Assembly (NCBI GenBank): GCA_026005035.1
Contig: BPKH01000003.1
Span: forward strand, 248,001 to 312,000
DNA length: 64,000 nt
Direction of reading: 5' to 3'
Source of the DNA: Porticoccaceae bacterium
Lineage (GTDB): Bacteria; Pseudomonadota; Gammaproteobacteria; Pseudomonadales; Porticoccaceae
Numbering within the stretch: position 1 is the first letter of the stretch; each line of letters opens with the position of its first letter. The notes beneath the pieces are model-generated. The model was not told the origin of the DNA, did no database searches, and saw nothing but the letters and a program-made list of their open reading frames with translations. This document shows, one piece after another, positions 52,273 to 60,422 of this stretch. The position numbers and the translations under genes were made by a program.

Positions 52273-53323
52273 CCGGATCCCCCTCTCGGGCGGGGGGAGG
52301 ATCGGGCAGCCGTCCTCCCAGCAGCACCCCCAGCCAGCGGGTCTGGGGGTGCTGCTCGAGAGCGAGCTTGAGGAGGATGGTCAGGGGCACCGACAGCAGC
52401 ATCCCCATGGGGCCGAGTACCCACCCCCAAAAGACCAACGACAAAAAGACCACCAGGGGGGAGAGGTCGAGCCCCCGACCCATCAGGCGCGGCTCCAAGA
52501 GGTTGCCCACCACCATGTTGACCGCGAGATAGCCGAGGCCGGTCCACAGAGCGGGCCAAGGACCCAGTTGCACCAGGGCGAGCAGCACGGGCGGGATCGC
52601 CGCCAAAATGGAGCCGACGGTGGGGATGAAGTTGAGCAAGAAGGCGAGCAAACCCCACAGGCCCGCGTAGTCCACCCCCAACAAGGCGAGCCACAGGTAG
52701 AGCGCCACCCCGGTCAGCAGGCTGGTCAGGGTCTTGAGGGCGAGGTAGCGATTGACGCTGGCGGCGAAGCCCTGGAGGGCCGCCACCAGAGGATCCGAAT
52801 CCCCTCGAAGCACGGCGAGTTTGCGCGCAAGGCCCACCTCTTCGGCGAGGATGAAAGCGACGGTGAGCAGGATCAGCAGCGCGTCGGCCATCAGGTTGCC
52901 GAGGGAGGTGAGGGTCGCGCCGGCGAGTTGCATGGCAAGTCCCGGGTTGAAGGCCTCCTGCACCGCCCGGGGGTCGAGCTCCAGCCCCCGGCTGCGCAGA
53001 GCGGCGAGCGACTGCTGGAACAGCGCCAGTAATCGGCGCTGGTAGTCGGGGAGATCCCGTCGGAAGTCGTCGATGGAGCTGCCCGCCACCACCGCCACCA
53101 AGGTACCCGCCGCCAGGATCGCCAACAGCAACAGGCTCACCGCCGCCCAGCCCGGCACCCCCTTGCCCTTGAGCCACAGCAGGGGCGGCGAGCAGATCAG
53201 GGCGATGAACACCGCCACCAGAAAGGGCACCACCATCGGTTGCGCCGCCTTGAGCCCGGCCACCACCACCACGAAGGAGGCGCTGGCGAGCAGGAATTGC
53301 ACCGCCGAGGACGGTTGGTTCAT
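52253..53323 (-). CDS. AI-2E family transporter (PerM/TqsA-like)
   Basis: A 356-residue inner-membrane protein with about seven to eight spans: FLLASASFVVVVAGLKAAQPMVVPFLVAVFIALICSPPLLWL, the large helical extramembrane segment, and AGLWGLLAFLLNFIPTVGSILAAIPPVLLALV with the family motif. Substrates range from autoinducer-2 to ions; not assignable here. Its 3' end overlaps the convergent TonB-fusion gene by 20 bp. Confidence 0.9.
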   Translation of the reverse strand: MNQPSSAVQFLLASASFVVVVAGLKAAQPMVVPFLVAVFIALICSPPLLWLKGKGVPGWAAVSLLLLAILAAGTLVAVVAGSSIDDFRRDLPDYQRRLLALFQQSLAALRSRGLELDPRAVQEAFNPGLAMQLAGATLTSLGNLMADALLILLTVAFILAEEVGLARKLAVLRGDSDPLVAALQGFAASVNRYLALKTLTSLLTGVALYLWLALLGVDYAGLWGLLAFLLNFIPTVGSILAAIPPVLLALVQLGPWPALWTGLGYLAVNMVVGNLLEPRLMGRGLDLSPLVVFLSLVFWGWVLGPMGMLLSVPLTILLKLALEQHPQTRWLGVLLGGRLPDPPPAREGDPAIGGGS

Positions 53324-53327
53324 CGGT

Positions 53328-53660
53328 TCACTCCCCTTGCGATTTCAGTTCCGCGAGCAGGCGCCCGAGCTCCTCGAGACCGCGCTCGCTGAAGAGATAC
53401 CGCCCGCCGATCCACTCCCGCTCGGCGATCTCAGCGCAGCGCCGCTGCACCTCGGCGAGAGCCGGGTCGTGTCGGATGGGCCACCCCAGGAACACCTGCC
53501 AGTCCTGCTCCCGCGCCCTGCCCGCCAAGACGAGCTCCAACAGGCGCACCACGTTGACCCGCTCCACTCGGTAGACGGGCGCACCCCGCCGCCAAAAGAA
53601 AAGGAGCGCGCCGAACAGCACGGCGAAGGTGAAAAGTAGCGTCGCCAAAAAGGTGGTCAT
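53328..53660 (-). CDS. Small single-span membrane protein
   Basis: A 110-residue protein with one N-terminal membrane span (TTFLATLLFTFAVLFGALLFF) and a cytoplasmic helical domain (VVRLLELVLAGRAREQDWQVFLGWPIRHDPALAEVQRRCAEIAEREW). I recognise no family. It ends 4 bp before the AI-2E transporter start and is probably co-transcribed with it. The in-frame upstream starts extend into a Gly/Ala-rich region and are disfavoured. Confidence 0.65.
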   Translation of the reverse strand: MTTFLATLLFTFAVLFGALLFFWRRGAPVYRVERVNVVRLLELVLAGRAREQDWQVFLGWPIRHDPALAEVQRRCAEIAEREWIGGRYLFSERGLEELGRLLAELKSQGE

Positions 53661-53777
53661 GGACAAGTCGCCCAAGCGTTGCTCGCGCCCCCGCCCCGCC
53701 GCCGCCACAGCCGCGGTTGTGCCCGGGGCGCTTTTCACCCATAATGGCCGTTCTTTCAACCCTTGGTATCACTTTTC

Positions 53778-54257
53778 ATGAACGTTTCCCAAGACACCGT
53801 GGTCACCTTTCACTACACCGTGCGCGACGAAGAGGGGGTGGAGCTCGACTCCTCCCGGGGGCGCGAGCCGTTGAGCTATCTGCACGGGGCGAACAATATC
53901 ATCCCCGGCTTGGAAAGCGCCCTCGAGGGGCGCGGCGAGGGCGAGTCCCTCACCGTCACCATTCCCCCCGAAGAGGCCTACGGGGAATACCTCGACGCGC
54001 TGGTGGAAGCCGTGCCCCGCGCCGCCTTCGGCGACCACGAGGTGGAAGTGGGCATGCGCTTCGAGGCGCAGACCAATCGCGGCCCCATTTCGGTGGTGGT
54101 GACCAACGTGGAAGGCGATCTGGTCACGGTGGACGGCAACCACCCCTTGGCCGGCAAGTCGCTGACCTTCGAGGTGACCATCGAAAAGGTCCGCCCGGCC
54201 ACCGCCGAAGAGCTGGCCCACGGCCACGCCCACGGCGAGGGCGGCCACGACCACTGA
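53778..54257 (+). CDS. slyD: SlyD-type FKBP peptidyl-prolyl cis-trans isomerase
   Basis: A 159-residue SlyD: FKBP domain split by an insert-in-flap chaperone domain (VTFHYTVRDEEGVELDSS, IPPEEAYGEYLDALVEAVPRAAF, LTFEVTIEKVRPAT). It ends in a short histidine tail (HGHAHGEGGHDH), fewer His/Cys than the E. coli nickel-binding tail. It helps folding and may supply metal to metalloenzymes. ATG at 53778. The stop overlaps the next ATG by one base (TGATG). Confidence 0.92.
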   Translation: MNVSQDTVVTFHYTVRDEEGVELDSSRGREPLSYLHGANNIIPGLESALEGRGEGESLTVTIPPEEAYGEYLDALVEAVPRAAFGDHEVEVGMRFEAQTNRGPISVVVTNVEGDLVTVDGNHPLAGKSLTFEVTIEKVRPATAEELAHGHAHGEGGHDH

Positions 54258-54742
54258 TGGCGCGCCGCTGGCTCTTCAAGAGCGAGCCCAGCGAGTACGG
54301 CATCGACCAACTGGCGGCCGAGCCCGACGGACGCGCCCGCTGGGACGGCATCCGCAACCACCAAGCCCGCAACTACCTCCGCGACGAGGTGGCTGCGGGC
54401 GATTTGGTGTTCTTCTACCACTCCTCTTGCCGCGTGCCGGGTGTGGCGGGCATCTGCCGGGTGGTGTCGTCGCCCTATCCGGATCCCAGCCAGTTCGACC
54501 CCGACTCCCCCTTTTTCGACCCCCGGGCGCGGCCCGACTCGCCCCGCTGGTACGCCGTGGACATCGCCCTCGAAGAGCGCTTTCCCGAGATCCTGCCGGC
54601 CGCTTTGCTGCGCGCCGACCCGCAACTCGCCGAGATGGTGCTCTTCCGCCAGCCCCGGCTATCGGTGCAGCCGGTGAGCGAGGCCCAGTGGCGGCGGATC
54701 CTGGACCTCGAGCGCGCTCAGCGGCACTCGCCCGGCAGGTAG
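54257..54742 (+). CDS. EVE-domain protein
   Basis: A 161-residue EVE (PUA-like) protein: RRWLFKSEPSEYGIDQL, WDGIRNHQARNYLRDEVAAGDLVFFYHSSC and VAGICRVVSSPYPD match the family. EVE domains bind modified bases (e.g. 5-methylcytosine derivatives) in DNA or RNA and often accompany restriction or RNA-modification systems. Here it follows slyD with a 1-bp overlap; no restriction system is nearby. Confidence 0.9.
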   Translation: MARRWLFKSEPSEYGIDQLAAEPDGRARWDGIRNHQARNYLRDEVAAGDLVFFYHSSCRVPGVAGICRVVSSPYPDPSQFDPDSPFFDPRARPDSPRWYAVDIALEERFPEILPAALLRADPQLAEMVLFRQPRLSVQPVSEAQWRRILDLERAQRHSPGR

Positions 54743-55662
54743 CGGAACGCCACGCCCCCCGACGCCGCGCCGCGGCAGATCCACCCCACCCCCGCCTCCC
54801 CGAAGACGGGCTCGAGGATGAGTAGGTTGTTCCCTCCCAACAAGGGCAGATCGTAAACGATGGTGATGACCCCGCCGGCCCCCAGGGAAATGGCCTCCAC
54901 GCTGCCGGTACGGTAGTCTTCGGGCGCGGCGAGTCCCGCCGCCTCGTTGCTCTCCGGCAGCTCGCCCGCGCCGTAGTAGCTCTCCACCACCCGCGCCTTG
55001 AAATCGCCCGCCAGGGCGAGCCCTTCGCTCACCCGCGTGCGCGTGCTGTAGTCGAGATAGAGCGGCAGGGAAACGAGGACCAGAATGCTGACGATGGCCA
55101 CGACGGCGAGGAGTTCGAGGAGCGTGAAGCCCCGCTGAGTGGTCTGGTCCGAGGAGTCGGCGGTGCTGACTGGAGCCTCGCTGGTGTGCAGTCGGTCCAG
55201 CGCCTCGCACAACCGCTCGATGTTCGTCGCGCTGGGCTCTTCCTTCAGGCGGGCGGCCAATTCCTTGACCGTGCGGATCCGCGCCTCCAGCCCGTCGAGA
55301 CCGCGATTGATGGCCGCCGCCTGGACGGTGAAATAGTCCCCCGCACGCAGCTGAAGGCGCCTGTCGAGCTCCCCCTCCCCCAGCGCCCCAAACTCCCGTT
55401 CCAACGCACACCAGGGGCCCGCCACCCGGTGGGTGTGGACCAACAGGCGCCGCCACAACCAAGCGATGGCGGCGAGCTCCGCCACGGCGAGGAGGGTGAC
55501 GAACGTGGGCGATCGAGGCAGTACCGCCAACGTGGTGGGGGCCAGGGCCACCAGCGCCAACAGGGAATTGACAGCCAGCACCACCGCGGCGCAGACGGCC
55601 AGTGCGACGCCGTACTGGTAGCCGGGAACGACCACCAGCCGGCGGCGGGAATCGGCGGGCAT
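54718..55662 (-). CDS. Two-TM HAMP-like module fused to a type IV pilin
   Basis: A 314-residue protein. Residues 1-140 have two membrane spans (YGVALAVCAAVVLAVNSLLALVAL, FVTLLAVAELAAIAWLWR) and a HAMP-like helix (FGALGEGELDRRLQLRAGDYFTVQAAAINRGLDGLEARI). A complete prepilin cleavage site begins at G178/F179: RGFTLLELLAVVAIVSILVLVSLPLYLDYS, with Glu at mature position 5. A pilin domain then ends in the GWIC...YLPGEC disulfide-type pair. No in-frame ATG/GTG/TTG lies close before the pilin. Pilins normally have short leaders, so this is an unusual fusion (or a lost intergenic stop). Confidence 0.78.
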   Translation of the reverse strand: MPADSRRRLVVVPGYQYGVALAVCAAVVLAVNSLLALVALAPTTLAVLPRSPTFVTLLAVAELAAIAWLWRRLLVHTHRVAGPWCALEREFGALGEGELDRRLQLRAGDYFTVQAAAINRGLDGLEARIRTVKELAARLKEEPSATNIERLCEALDRLHTSEAPVSTADSSDQTTQRGFTLLELLAVVAIVSILVLVSLPLYLDYSTRTRVSEGLALAGDFKARVVESYYGAGELPESNEAAGLAAPEDYRTGSVEAISLGAGGVITIVYDLPLLGGNNLLILEPVFGEAGVGWICRGAASGGVAFRYLPGECR

Positions 55663-55691
55663 GGGTAGACTCCTTGGGGGCGGCGGTGGGT

Positions 55692-56498
55692 TCAGTCTAG
55701 TCCAGCGGCCCCACTTTTGCCCGCCGACACCTGGAGGTGGTAGGGAGACGGCAGCTCCACCCGCCAGGGTTCGTGGCCGCGGGAGGGATTGGGATGGAGC
55801 CACCCGCGCACCTCCACCCGCCGGCCCACCAGGCGGCCCAGGTGGCGGCGCTCGAACAGCGGCTGAGACTGGGGCGGGATGCGCACCGCCACCGCTCCCT
55901 CGAGGGAGAGCCACCAGCTGCGCCCGAAGGATACGCGCACGACCCGACCGACGACGCGCTGGAAGCCTTCTCGCCGGACAGCACCGGCCGGCGTCGCGGG
56001 CAGCCGCCAGACCCCCCTTTTCTCCCGCCGCGCGGCGCGCTCCAAATCGGCCAGGCAGGGGGCGAGGTCCAGGTCGGGGGGAATGGCGACGTGCCAGCCG
56101 AGCCCGGCGCCCACCAGTTCGGCCGCCAGCGATGCGCCGTCGGGCGCGAAGGCGTGGGCCAGCAGCCGGCCGTGGGCGTCCCGCCGGCGGCGACCTTCCA
56201 CCAGGAGCACCCGGCCGCCGGCAAGGCGCGCTGCCACCCGTTGGCGGGCCTGGCGGGCAAGGCGGCCCTCGGCACCACTCGCGCCGAGCTCCGGGGTGTT
56301 GACACCGAGCAGGCGCACCTGCTCGCTCGCCGCGATCCACAGGGTGTCGCCGTCCACCACCCGGGTCACCACCGCCGCCTTGGGCGCGCCACTCGGCAGT
56401 GCGGCAAGCCCGCAGGGGGGCGCGGCCCAGCCGCCCGGCGAACGGCAGACTAGAAGGAGAAGAAAAAGGCGGCCGAGGGCGCGCGCCCCGGCGGTTAC
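55692..56498 (-). CDS. Thermonuclease family (SNase-like) protein, start unresolved
   Basis: An exported SNase-like protein of about 265 residues. A signal-peptide-like stretch ([19 protein letters not shown]) precedes the nuclease core: [48 protein letters not shown]. The catalytic Asp/Arg/Glu pattern is recognisable. No ATG, GTG or TTG lies just upstream of the signal peptide; the listed end is a GTA codon. In-frame GTG codons at 56600 and 56609 lie inside rpmE and would give a basic extension. A sequence error in the start region is possible. Confidence 0.65.
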   Translation of the reverse strand, partial: VTAGARALGRLFLLLLVCRSPGGWAAPPCGLAALPSGAPKAAVVTRVVDGDTLWIAASEQVRLLGVNTPELGASGAEGRLARQARQRVAARLAGGRVLLVEGRRRRDAHGRLLAHAFAPDGASLAAELVGAGLGWHVAIPPDLDLAPCLADLERAARREKRGVWRLPATPAGAVRREGFQRVVGRVVRVSFGRSWWLSLEGAVAVRIPPQSQPLFERRHLGRLVGRRVEVRGWLHPNPSRGHEPWRVELPSPYHLQVSAGKSGAAGLD

Positions 56499-56716
56499 TC
56501 GGTGGCGACGCCGCGCGCGTTGCCGAAGCGCTTCTTGAAGCGGTCGATGCGACCGCCGGTGTCGACGATCTTCTGCTTGCCGGTGTAGAAGGGGTGGCAC
56601 TTGGCGCACACGTCGATGTGGATCTGGCCGACGCGCGTCGACCCCACTTCGATCACGTTGCCACAGCTGCAGGTGGCCTTCAGGGTGCCGTAGGGGGGAT
56701 GGATGTCCGCTTTCAT
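56495..56716 (-). CDS. rpmE: 50S ribosomal protein L31
   Basis: A 73-residue L31 of the zinc-containing (C+) type with four cysteines (C16, C18, C37, C40: [12 protein letters not shown] and [31 protein letters not shown]). It is a component of the large subunit bridging to the small subunit. ATG at 56716 follows AGCGAGAATCGACC. Its 3' end overlaps the thermonuclease gene frame. Divergent from priA, as is common. Confidence 0.96.
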   Translation of the reverse strand: MKADIHPPYGTLKATCSCGNVIEVGSTRVGQIHIDVCAKCHPFYTGKQKIVDTGGRIDRFKKRFGNARGVATE

Positions 56717-56860
56717 GGTCGATTCTCGCTGCCTTGCACGCCGCCGCCCGGTCCGCTACCTTCTGCGCCTCGCCGAGCACCGCGTGCCGTCTCCGCCGGG
56801 AGCGCGCATGGTATCAGAAACCCCGCCCGACGCAACCGTGCCCCGGGGAGAGGAGCGCCC

Positions 56861-59029
56861 TTGATCCTGAGCATCGCCCTGCCCACCCCCCTGCGCCGGT
56901 TGTTCGATTACCTCCCGCCCGCCGCCCACCCCCTCCCGGCGCTCGGCTGCCGCGTCCGGGTGCCCTTCGGCCGCCGGCACTGTCTGGGGATCGTGGTGGC
57001 CCACAAGGCGGCGAGCGAACTGCCCGTGGAGCGGTTGCGGGCGGTGGAGGCGGTGCTCGACCCCGAGCCCCTGCTGCCCGCCCCCATTCTGGCCCTCGCC
57101 CTCTGGGCGGCCGACTACTACCAGCACCCCGTCGGGGAGGTGCTGTTTGGGCTCCTGCCGGGCCCCCTGCGCCGCGGCAAACCCGCCCGCGAGGTGCAGA
57201 AGCGCTGGTGCGCCCAGGGGGAGGGGGAGGCGTTGGCCCGGGCCCCCCGCCAGCGCGCTCTCCACCAATGGCTCGCGGAGCGCGGCGGCGCCACGGCGGG
57301 CGAGCTGGCCGCGGCGGGCTTTACCCCGGCCTTGCTGCGGGAGCTCGCCCGCAAGGGACTGGTCCGCGCGGTGGCGAGTATCCCCCCAGCCGTCGTGGCC
57401 GCGCCCGTCGCCAAACCCGCCGAGGGGCCGCCCCTGCGGGCGGAGCAGCGGGCGGCCTTGGCGGCCTTGGACGGGGAGGGCTTTCGGGTGACCCTTCTCT
57501 TCGGCGACACCGGCACCGGCAAGACCGAGGTCTACCTGGCCGCCATCCAAGGCTGCCTCGAGCGCGGCCGCCAGGCACTGGTGCTGGTGCCGGAAATCGG
57601 CCTGACCCCGCAGACGGTGGAGCGCTTTCGCCGCCGCTTCGGCGGTTGCGTCGCCCAGTACCACTCCGGTCTGCCGGAGGGAGAGCGCCTGGCGGCCTGG
57701 CGGGATGCCGCCTCGGGCCGGGCGCGGATCCTGATCGGCACCCGCAGCGCGGTCTTCGTGCCCCTGCCGGACCTGGGCATGGTGGTGGTGGACGAGGAGC
57801 ACGATCCCTCCTTCAAGCAGCAGGAGGGCTTCCGCTACCACGCCCGGGACCTGGCCGTGGTGCGCGCCCGCAACGCCGCCGTGCCGGTGGTGCTGGGCAG
57901 CGCCACGCCCTCCCTGGAAACCCTCCACAACGTGGAGCGGGGGCGTTACCGGATGGTTCGCCTGACCGAGCGCGCGGCGCCGCGGCCGCCCCGCTGGCAG
58001 CTGGTGGACCTGCGCGGCAGCCCCCTCCGCGGCGGACTCGCCGCCCCCACCCTGGAAGCCATCGGCCGCCACCTGGACGCGGGTCGGCAGGTGCTGGTCT
58101 TCCTCAACCGGCGCGGCTACGCCCCCGTCCTCCTCTGCCACCACTGCGGCTGGCAGGCCCACTGCCCGCGCTGCTCGGTGCGGCTGGTGGCCCACCGCTC
58201 ACGCAACCGACTGCTGTGCCACCACTGCGAGCACGGCGAACCCCTCCCCCACACCTGCCCCGCCTGTGGCAGTGCCGACCTGCGCTACGCCGGCCAGGGC
58301 ACCGAGCGGCTGGCGGAAACCCTCTCCGCCCTCTTCCCGGGCGTGCCCGTGGTGCGGGTGGATCGCGACAGCACCCGCACCGTCCGCACACTCGAAAAGG
58401 CCCTCGAGCGGATCCGCGGCGGCGAGCCCTGCCTGTTGCTCGGCACCCAGATGCTCGCCAAGGGCCACCACTTTCCCGGCGTCACCCTGGCGGTGCTCCT
58501 CGACGTGGACGGAGGCCTCCTGAGCCCCGACTTCCGGGCCGCGGAGCGAACGGCGCAGCTCGCCCTGCAGGTGGCGGGCCGGGCGGGGCGCGGGGCGACG
58601 CCGGGGGAGGTGATCCTGCAGAGCCACTACTGCGACCACCCCTTTTTCGCGCGACTGGTGGAGGGCGACTACGCGGGCCTCGCCCGTGACCTGTTGGCGC
58701 AGCGGCGCCGCCTGGGGCTGCCCCCCTTCCGCCCCCTCGCCTGCTTTCGCGCCGAAGCGCCCGTCGCGGAGGCGGCGGAGCGCTTCCTCGTCGAGGTGCG
58801 CGCCCGGGGCGAGAGGATGCTGCCGCCGCCGGCGGGATGCTGGATTGGCCCTTTGCCTGGCACCCCCGAACGGGTGCGGGGCCGCGCCCGCTTCGTGCTC
58901 ACGGTCCTCGGCGCCTCCCGCCGGGCCCTCGGCGCGACCCTGGCCGCCCTGTGCCACGACCTCGAGTCCTGCCGGCCGCCGCCCGGCCTGCGCTGGTCGC
59001 TGGACGTCGACCCCCAGGAGACGGGCTGA
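56861..59029 (+). CDS. priA: Primosomal protein N' (PriA helicase)
   Basis: A 722-residue replication-restart helicase. N-terminal 3'-DNA-binding domain (LILSIALPTPLRRLFDYLPP), Walker A GDTGTGKTEVYLAAI, DEEH box VVVDEEHDPSFKQ, and the eight zinc cysteines (CHHCGWQAHCPRC, CHHC...CPAC). The C-terminal helicase lobe has TERLAETLSALFP and the QVAGRAGRG motif. TTG at 56861 has GGAGAGGAG upstream. Confidence 0.96.
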   Translation: MILSIALPTPLRRLFDYLPPAAHPLPALGCRVRVPFGRRHCLGIVVAHKAASELPVERLRAVEAVLDPEPLLPAPILALALWAADYYQHPVGEVLFGLLPGPLRRGKPAREVQKRWCAQGEGEALARAPRQRALHQWLAERGGATAGELAAAGFTPALLRELARKGLVRAVASIPPAVVAAPVAKPAEGPPLRAEQRAALAALDGEGFRVTLLFGDTGTGKTEVYLAAIQGCLERGRQALVLVPEIGLTPQTVERFRRRFGGCVAQYHSGLPEGERLAAWRDAASGRARILIGTRSAVFVPLPDLGMVVVDEEHDPSFKQQEGFRYHARDLAVVRARNAAVPVVLGSATPSLETLHNVERGRYRMVRLTERAAPRPPRWQLVDLRGSPLRGGLAAPTLEAIGRHLDAGRQVLVFLNRRGYAPVLLCHHCGWQAHCPRCSVRLVAHRSRNRLLCHHCEHGEPLPHTCPACGSADLRYAGQGTERLAETLSALFPGVPVVRVDRDSTRTVRTLEKALERIRGGEPCLLLGTQMLAKGHHFPGVTLAVLLDVDGGLLSPDFRAAERTAQLALQVAGRAGRGATPGEVILQSHYCDHPFFARLVEGDYAGLARDLLAQRRRLGLPPFRPLACFRAEAPVAEAAERFLVEVRARGERMLPPPAGCWIGPLPGTPERVRGRARFVLTVLGASRRALGATLAALCHDLESCRPPPGLRWSLDVDPQETG

Positions 59030-59076
59030 GGGGCAGGTTACCTATATAATGTCGGCCGATCCGCGCGACCGCTCCC

Positions 59077-59743
59077 ATGTCCCGAACCGCTTCCCGCCGC
59101 CACCGCCCCCGCCGGGGCGCCGTACCCTCCGCTCCGCGAGGCCGGAGCGGTCCCTGGTGGTTCGCCGCCGGCCTGCTCCTCGGCGCCCTGCTCGCAGCGC
59201 TCTGGCTGCGCCCCGAGGCGCCGGTTCCGGGAACCGCCCGTCGCGCGGAAGAGCAGCCGCCCCCGTCCGCCGCGCCCCGCCCCCGCTTCGACTTCTACAC
59301 TCTCCTCGAGGAGAGCGAAGTGGTGGTCCCCGACGAGGACGGCACGCCGCCGCCCCCCACCCTTCCGGCCAATCTGGCCCCCCGCGCCGGAGAGCGCGCC
59401 GCCGCCCCCGGAGCGCAACCCCTTGCCATCGGCGGCGGCCGCGGCACAGCAGTCGGCGCCCCCTTCGCCCCCCTCCGCGGGCAGCGGCGGCGAGAGCGCC
59501 GGCGGGGTGGTCTACGTCCTCCAGGCGGGCTCCTTCCGCCGCCTTGCGGACGCCGACGCCGTTCGCGCCCGCTTACTGCTCCTCAACCTGCGCGCCTCCA
59601 TCGAGAAGGTGAACACGGCCGACGGCCAGACCTGGCACCGGGTGTTGATCGGTCCCTTCGCCTCCCCCGAGGAGTCCGCCCGGGCCCGCGCCGTGCTGGC
59701 GCAAAACGGCATCGACAGCCTGCTCCTCAAGCGTCGCCGCTGA
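59077..59743 (+). pseudogene. SPOR-domain (FtsN-like) cell-division protein, frameshifted
   Basis: One membrane span (WWFAAGLLLGALLAALWL), the family motif FDFYTLLEESEVVVPDEDG, a Pro-rich linker and a C-terminal SPOR domain (VVYVLQAGSFRRLADADAVRARLLLL, WHRVLIGPFASPEESARARAVL). The SPOR domain is in a different frame from the start. Removing one C from the run at 59378-59383 restores 221 residues, with linker APAPESAPPPPERNPLPS. SPOR domains bind denuded glycan strands at the septum. priA followed by an FtsN-like gene is typical. Confidence 0.83.
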
Positions 59744-60418
59744 GCAGGCGGCCCACCTCAGGCGGGCGGGGGGATCGCCCGGCGGCCGCCGCTCCGCCGG
59801 CACGTTCGGCCCAGGGGGCGCGAAGTTGGCCGGCCGGACCGGCCGCACGGTGGCGAACAGGGCGTGGAGATCCGCCGCGTCCGCTTCCGGATCGGCGGCG
59901 GGTCGCGGCGGCAACACCAGCAGCTGCCGGCGCCCGTAGTCCAAGAGCACCGGCACCACCGGACAGGGCACGGCCCGGGCGATGCGCGCGTAGCCGGTCT
60001 TGAGCCGTGCCACCGGCTTGCGGGTGCCCTCGGGGGTGATGGCGAGCAGGAAGTGTCCCTCGCGACGCAGGTGCTCCGCCAGCGCCTCCACCAGCCCCTC
60101 CGGGCGCGCCCGGTCCACCGGAACACCGCCCAGGGCGCGCAGGCATGCGCCCAGCGGGAAGCGAAACAGCTCCCGCTTGGCGAGAAAGCGCACTCGGACG
60201 TCGAGGGCGAGCAGGGCCGCCGCGGCCACCAGAAAGTCGAGGTTGGAGGTGTGGGGCCCGACGGCGAGGACCGCTCCCGGCACCTCCGGGAAGGTGCCCA
60301 CCACGCGAAAGCCGGCAAGCCGCAGGAAACATCGGCCCAGCCAGCGCAGCCACCGCGTCCGCCCCGCTCGGTGCTCCACCGGCACCTGCCCCGGCGTGAT
60401 GGGCGGGAGGGCCACCAC
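59573..60418 (-). CDS. PlsC-family 1-acylglycerol-3-phosphate acyltransferase-like
   Basis: An acyltransferase of the PlsC type. HX4D box VGPHTSNLDFLVAAAALLAL and the substrate motif ITPEGTRKPVARLKTGYARIARA are clear. The family normally ends near NFAPP (about residue 205); here the frame continues about 75 residues, much of it antisense to the SPOR gene. A lost stop or another frameshift is possible. GTG at 60418 lies 4 bp after prfC. Confidence 0.78.
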   Translation of the reverse strand: MVALPPITPGQVPVEHRAGRTRWLRWLGRCFLRLAGFRVVGTFPEVPGAVLAVGPHTSNLDFLVAAAALLALDVRVRFLAKRELFRFPLGACLRALGGVPVDRARPEGLVEALAEHLRREGHFLLAITPEGTRKPVARLKTGYARIARAVPCPVVPVLLDYGRRQLLVLPPRPAADPEADAADLHALFATVRPVRPANFAPPGPNVPAERRPPGDPPARLRWAACSAATLEEQAVDAVLRQHGAGPGGLLGGGEGTDQHPVPGLAVGRVHLLDGGAQVEEQ

Positions 60419-60422
60419 CGCC

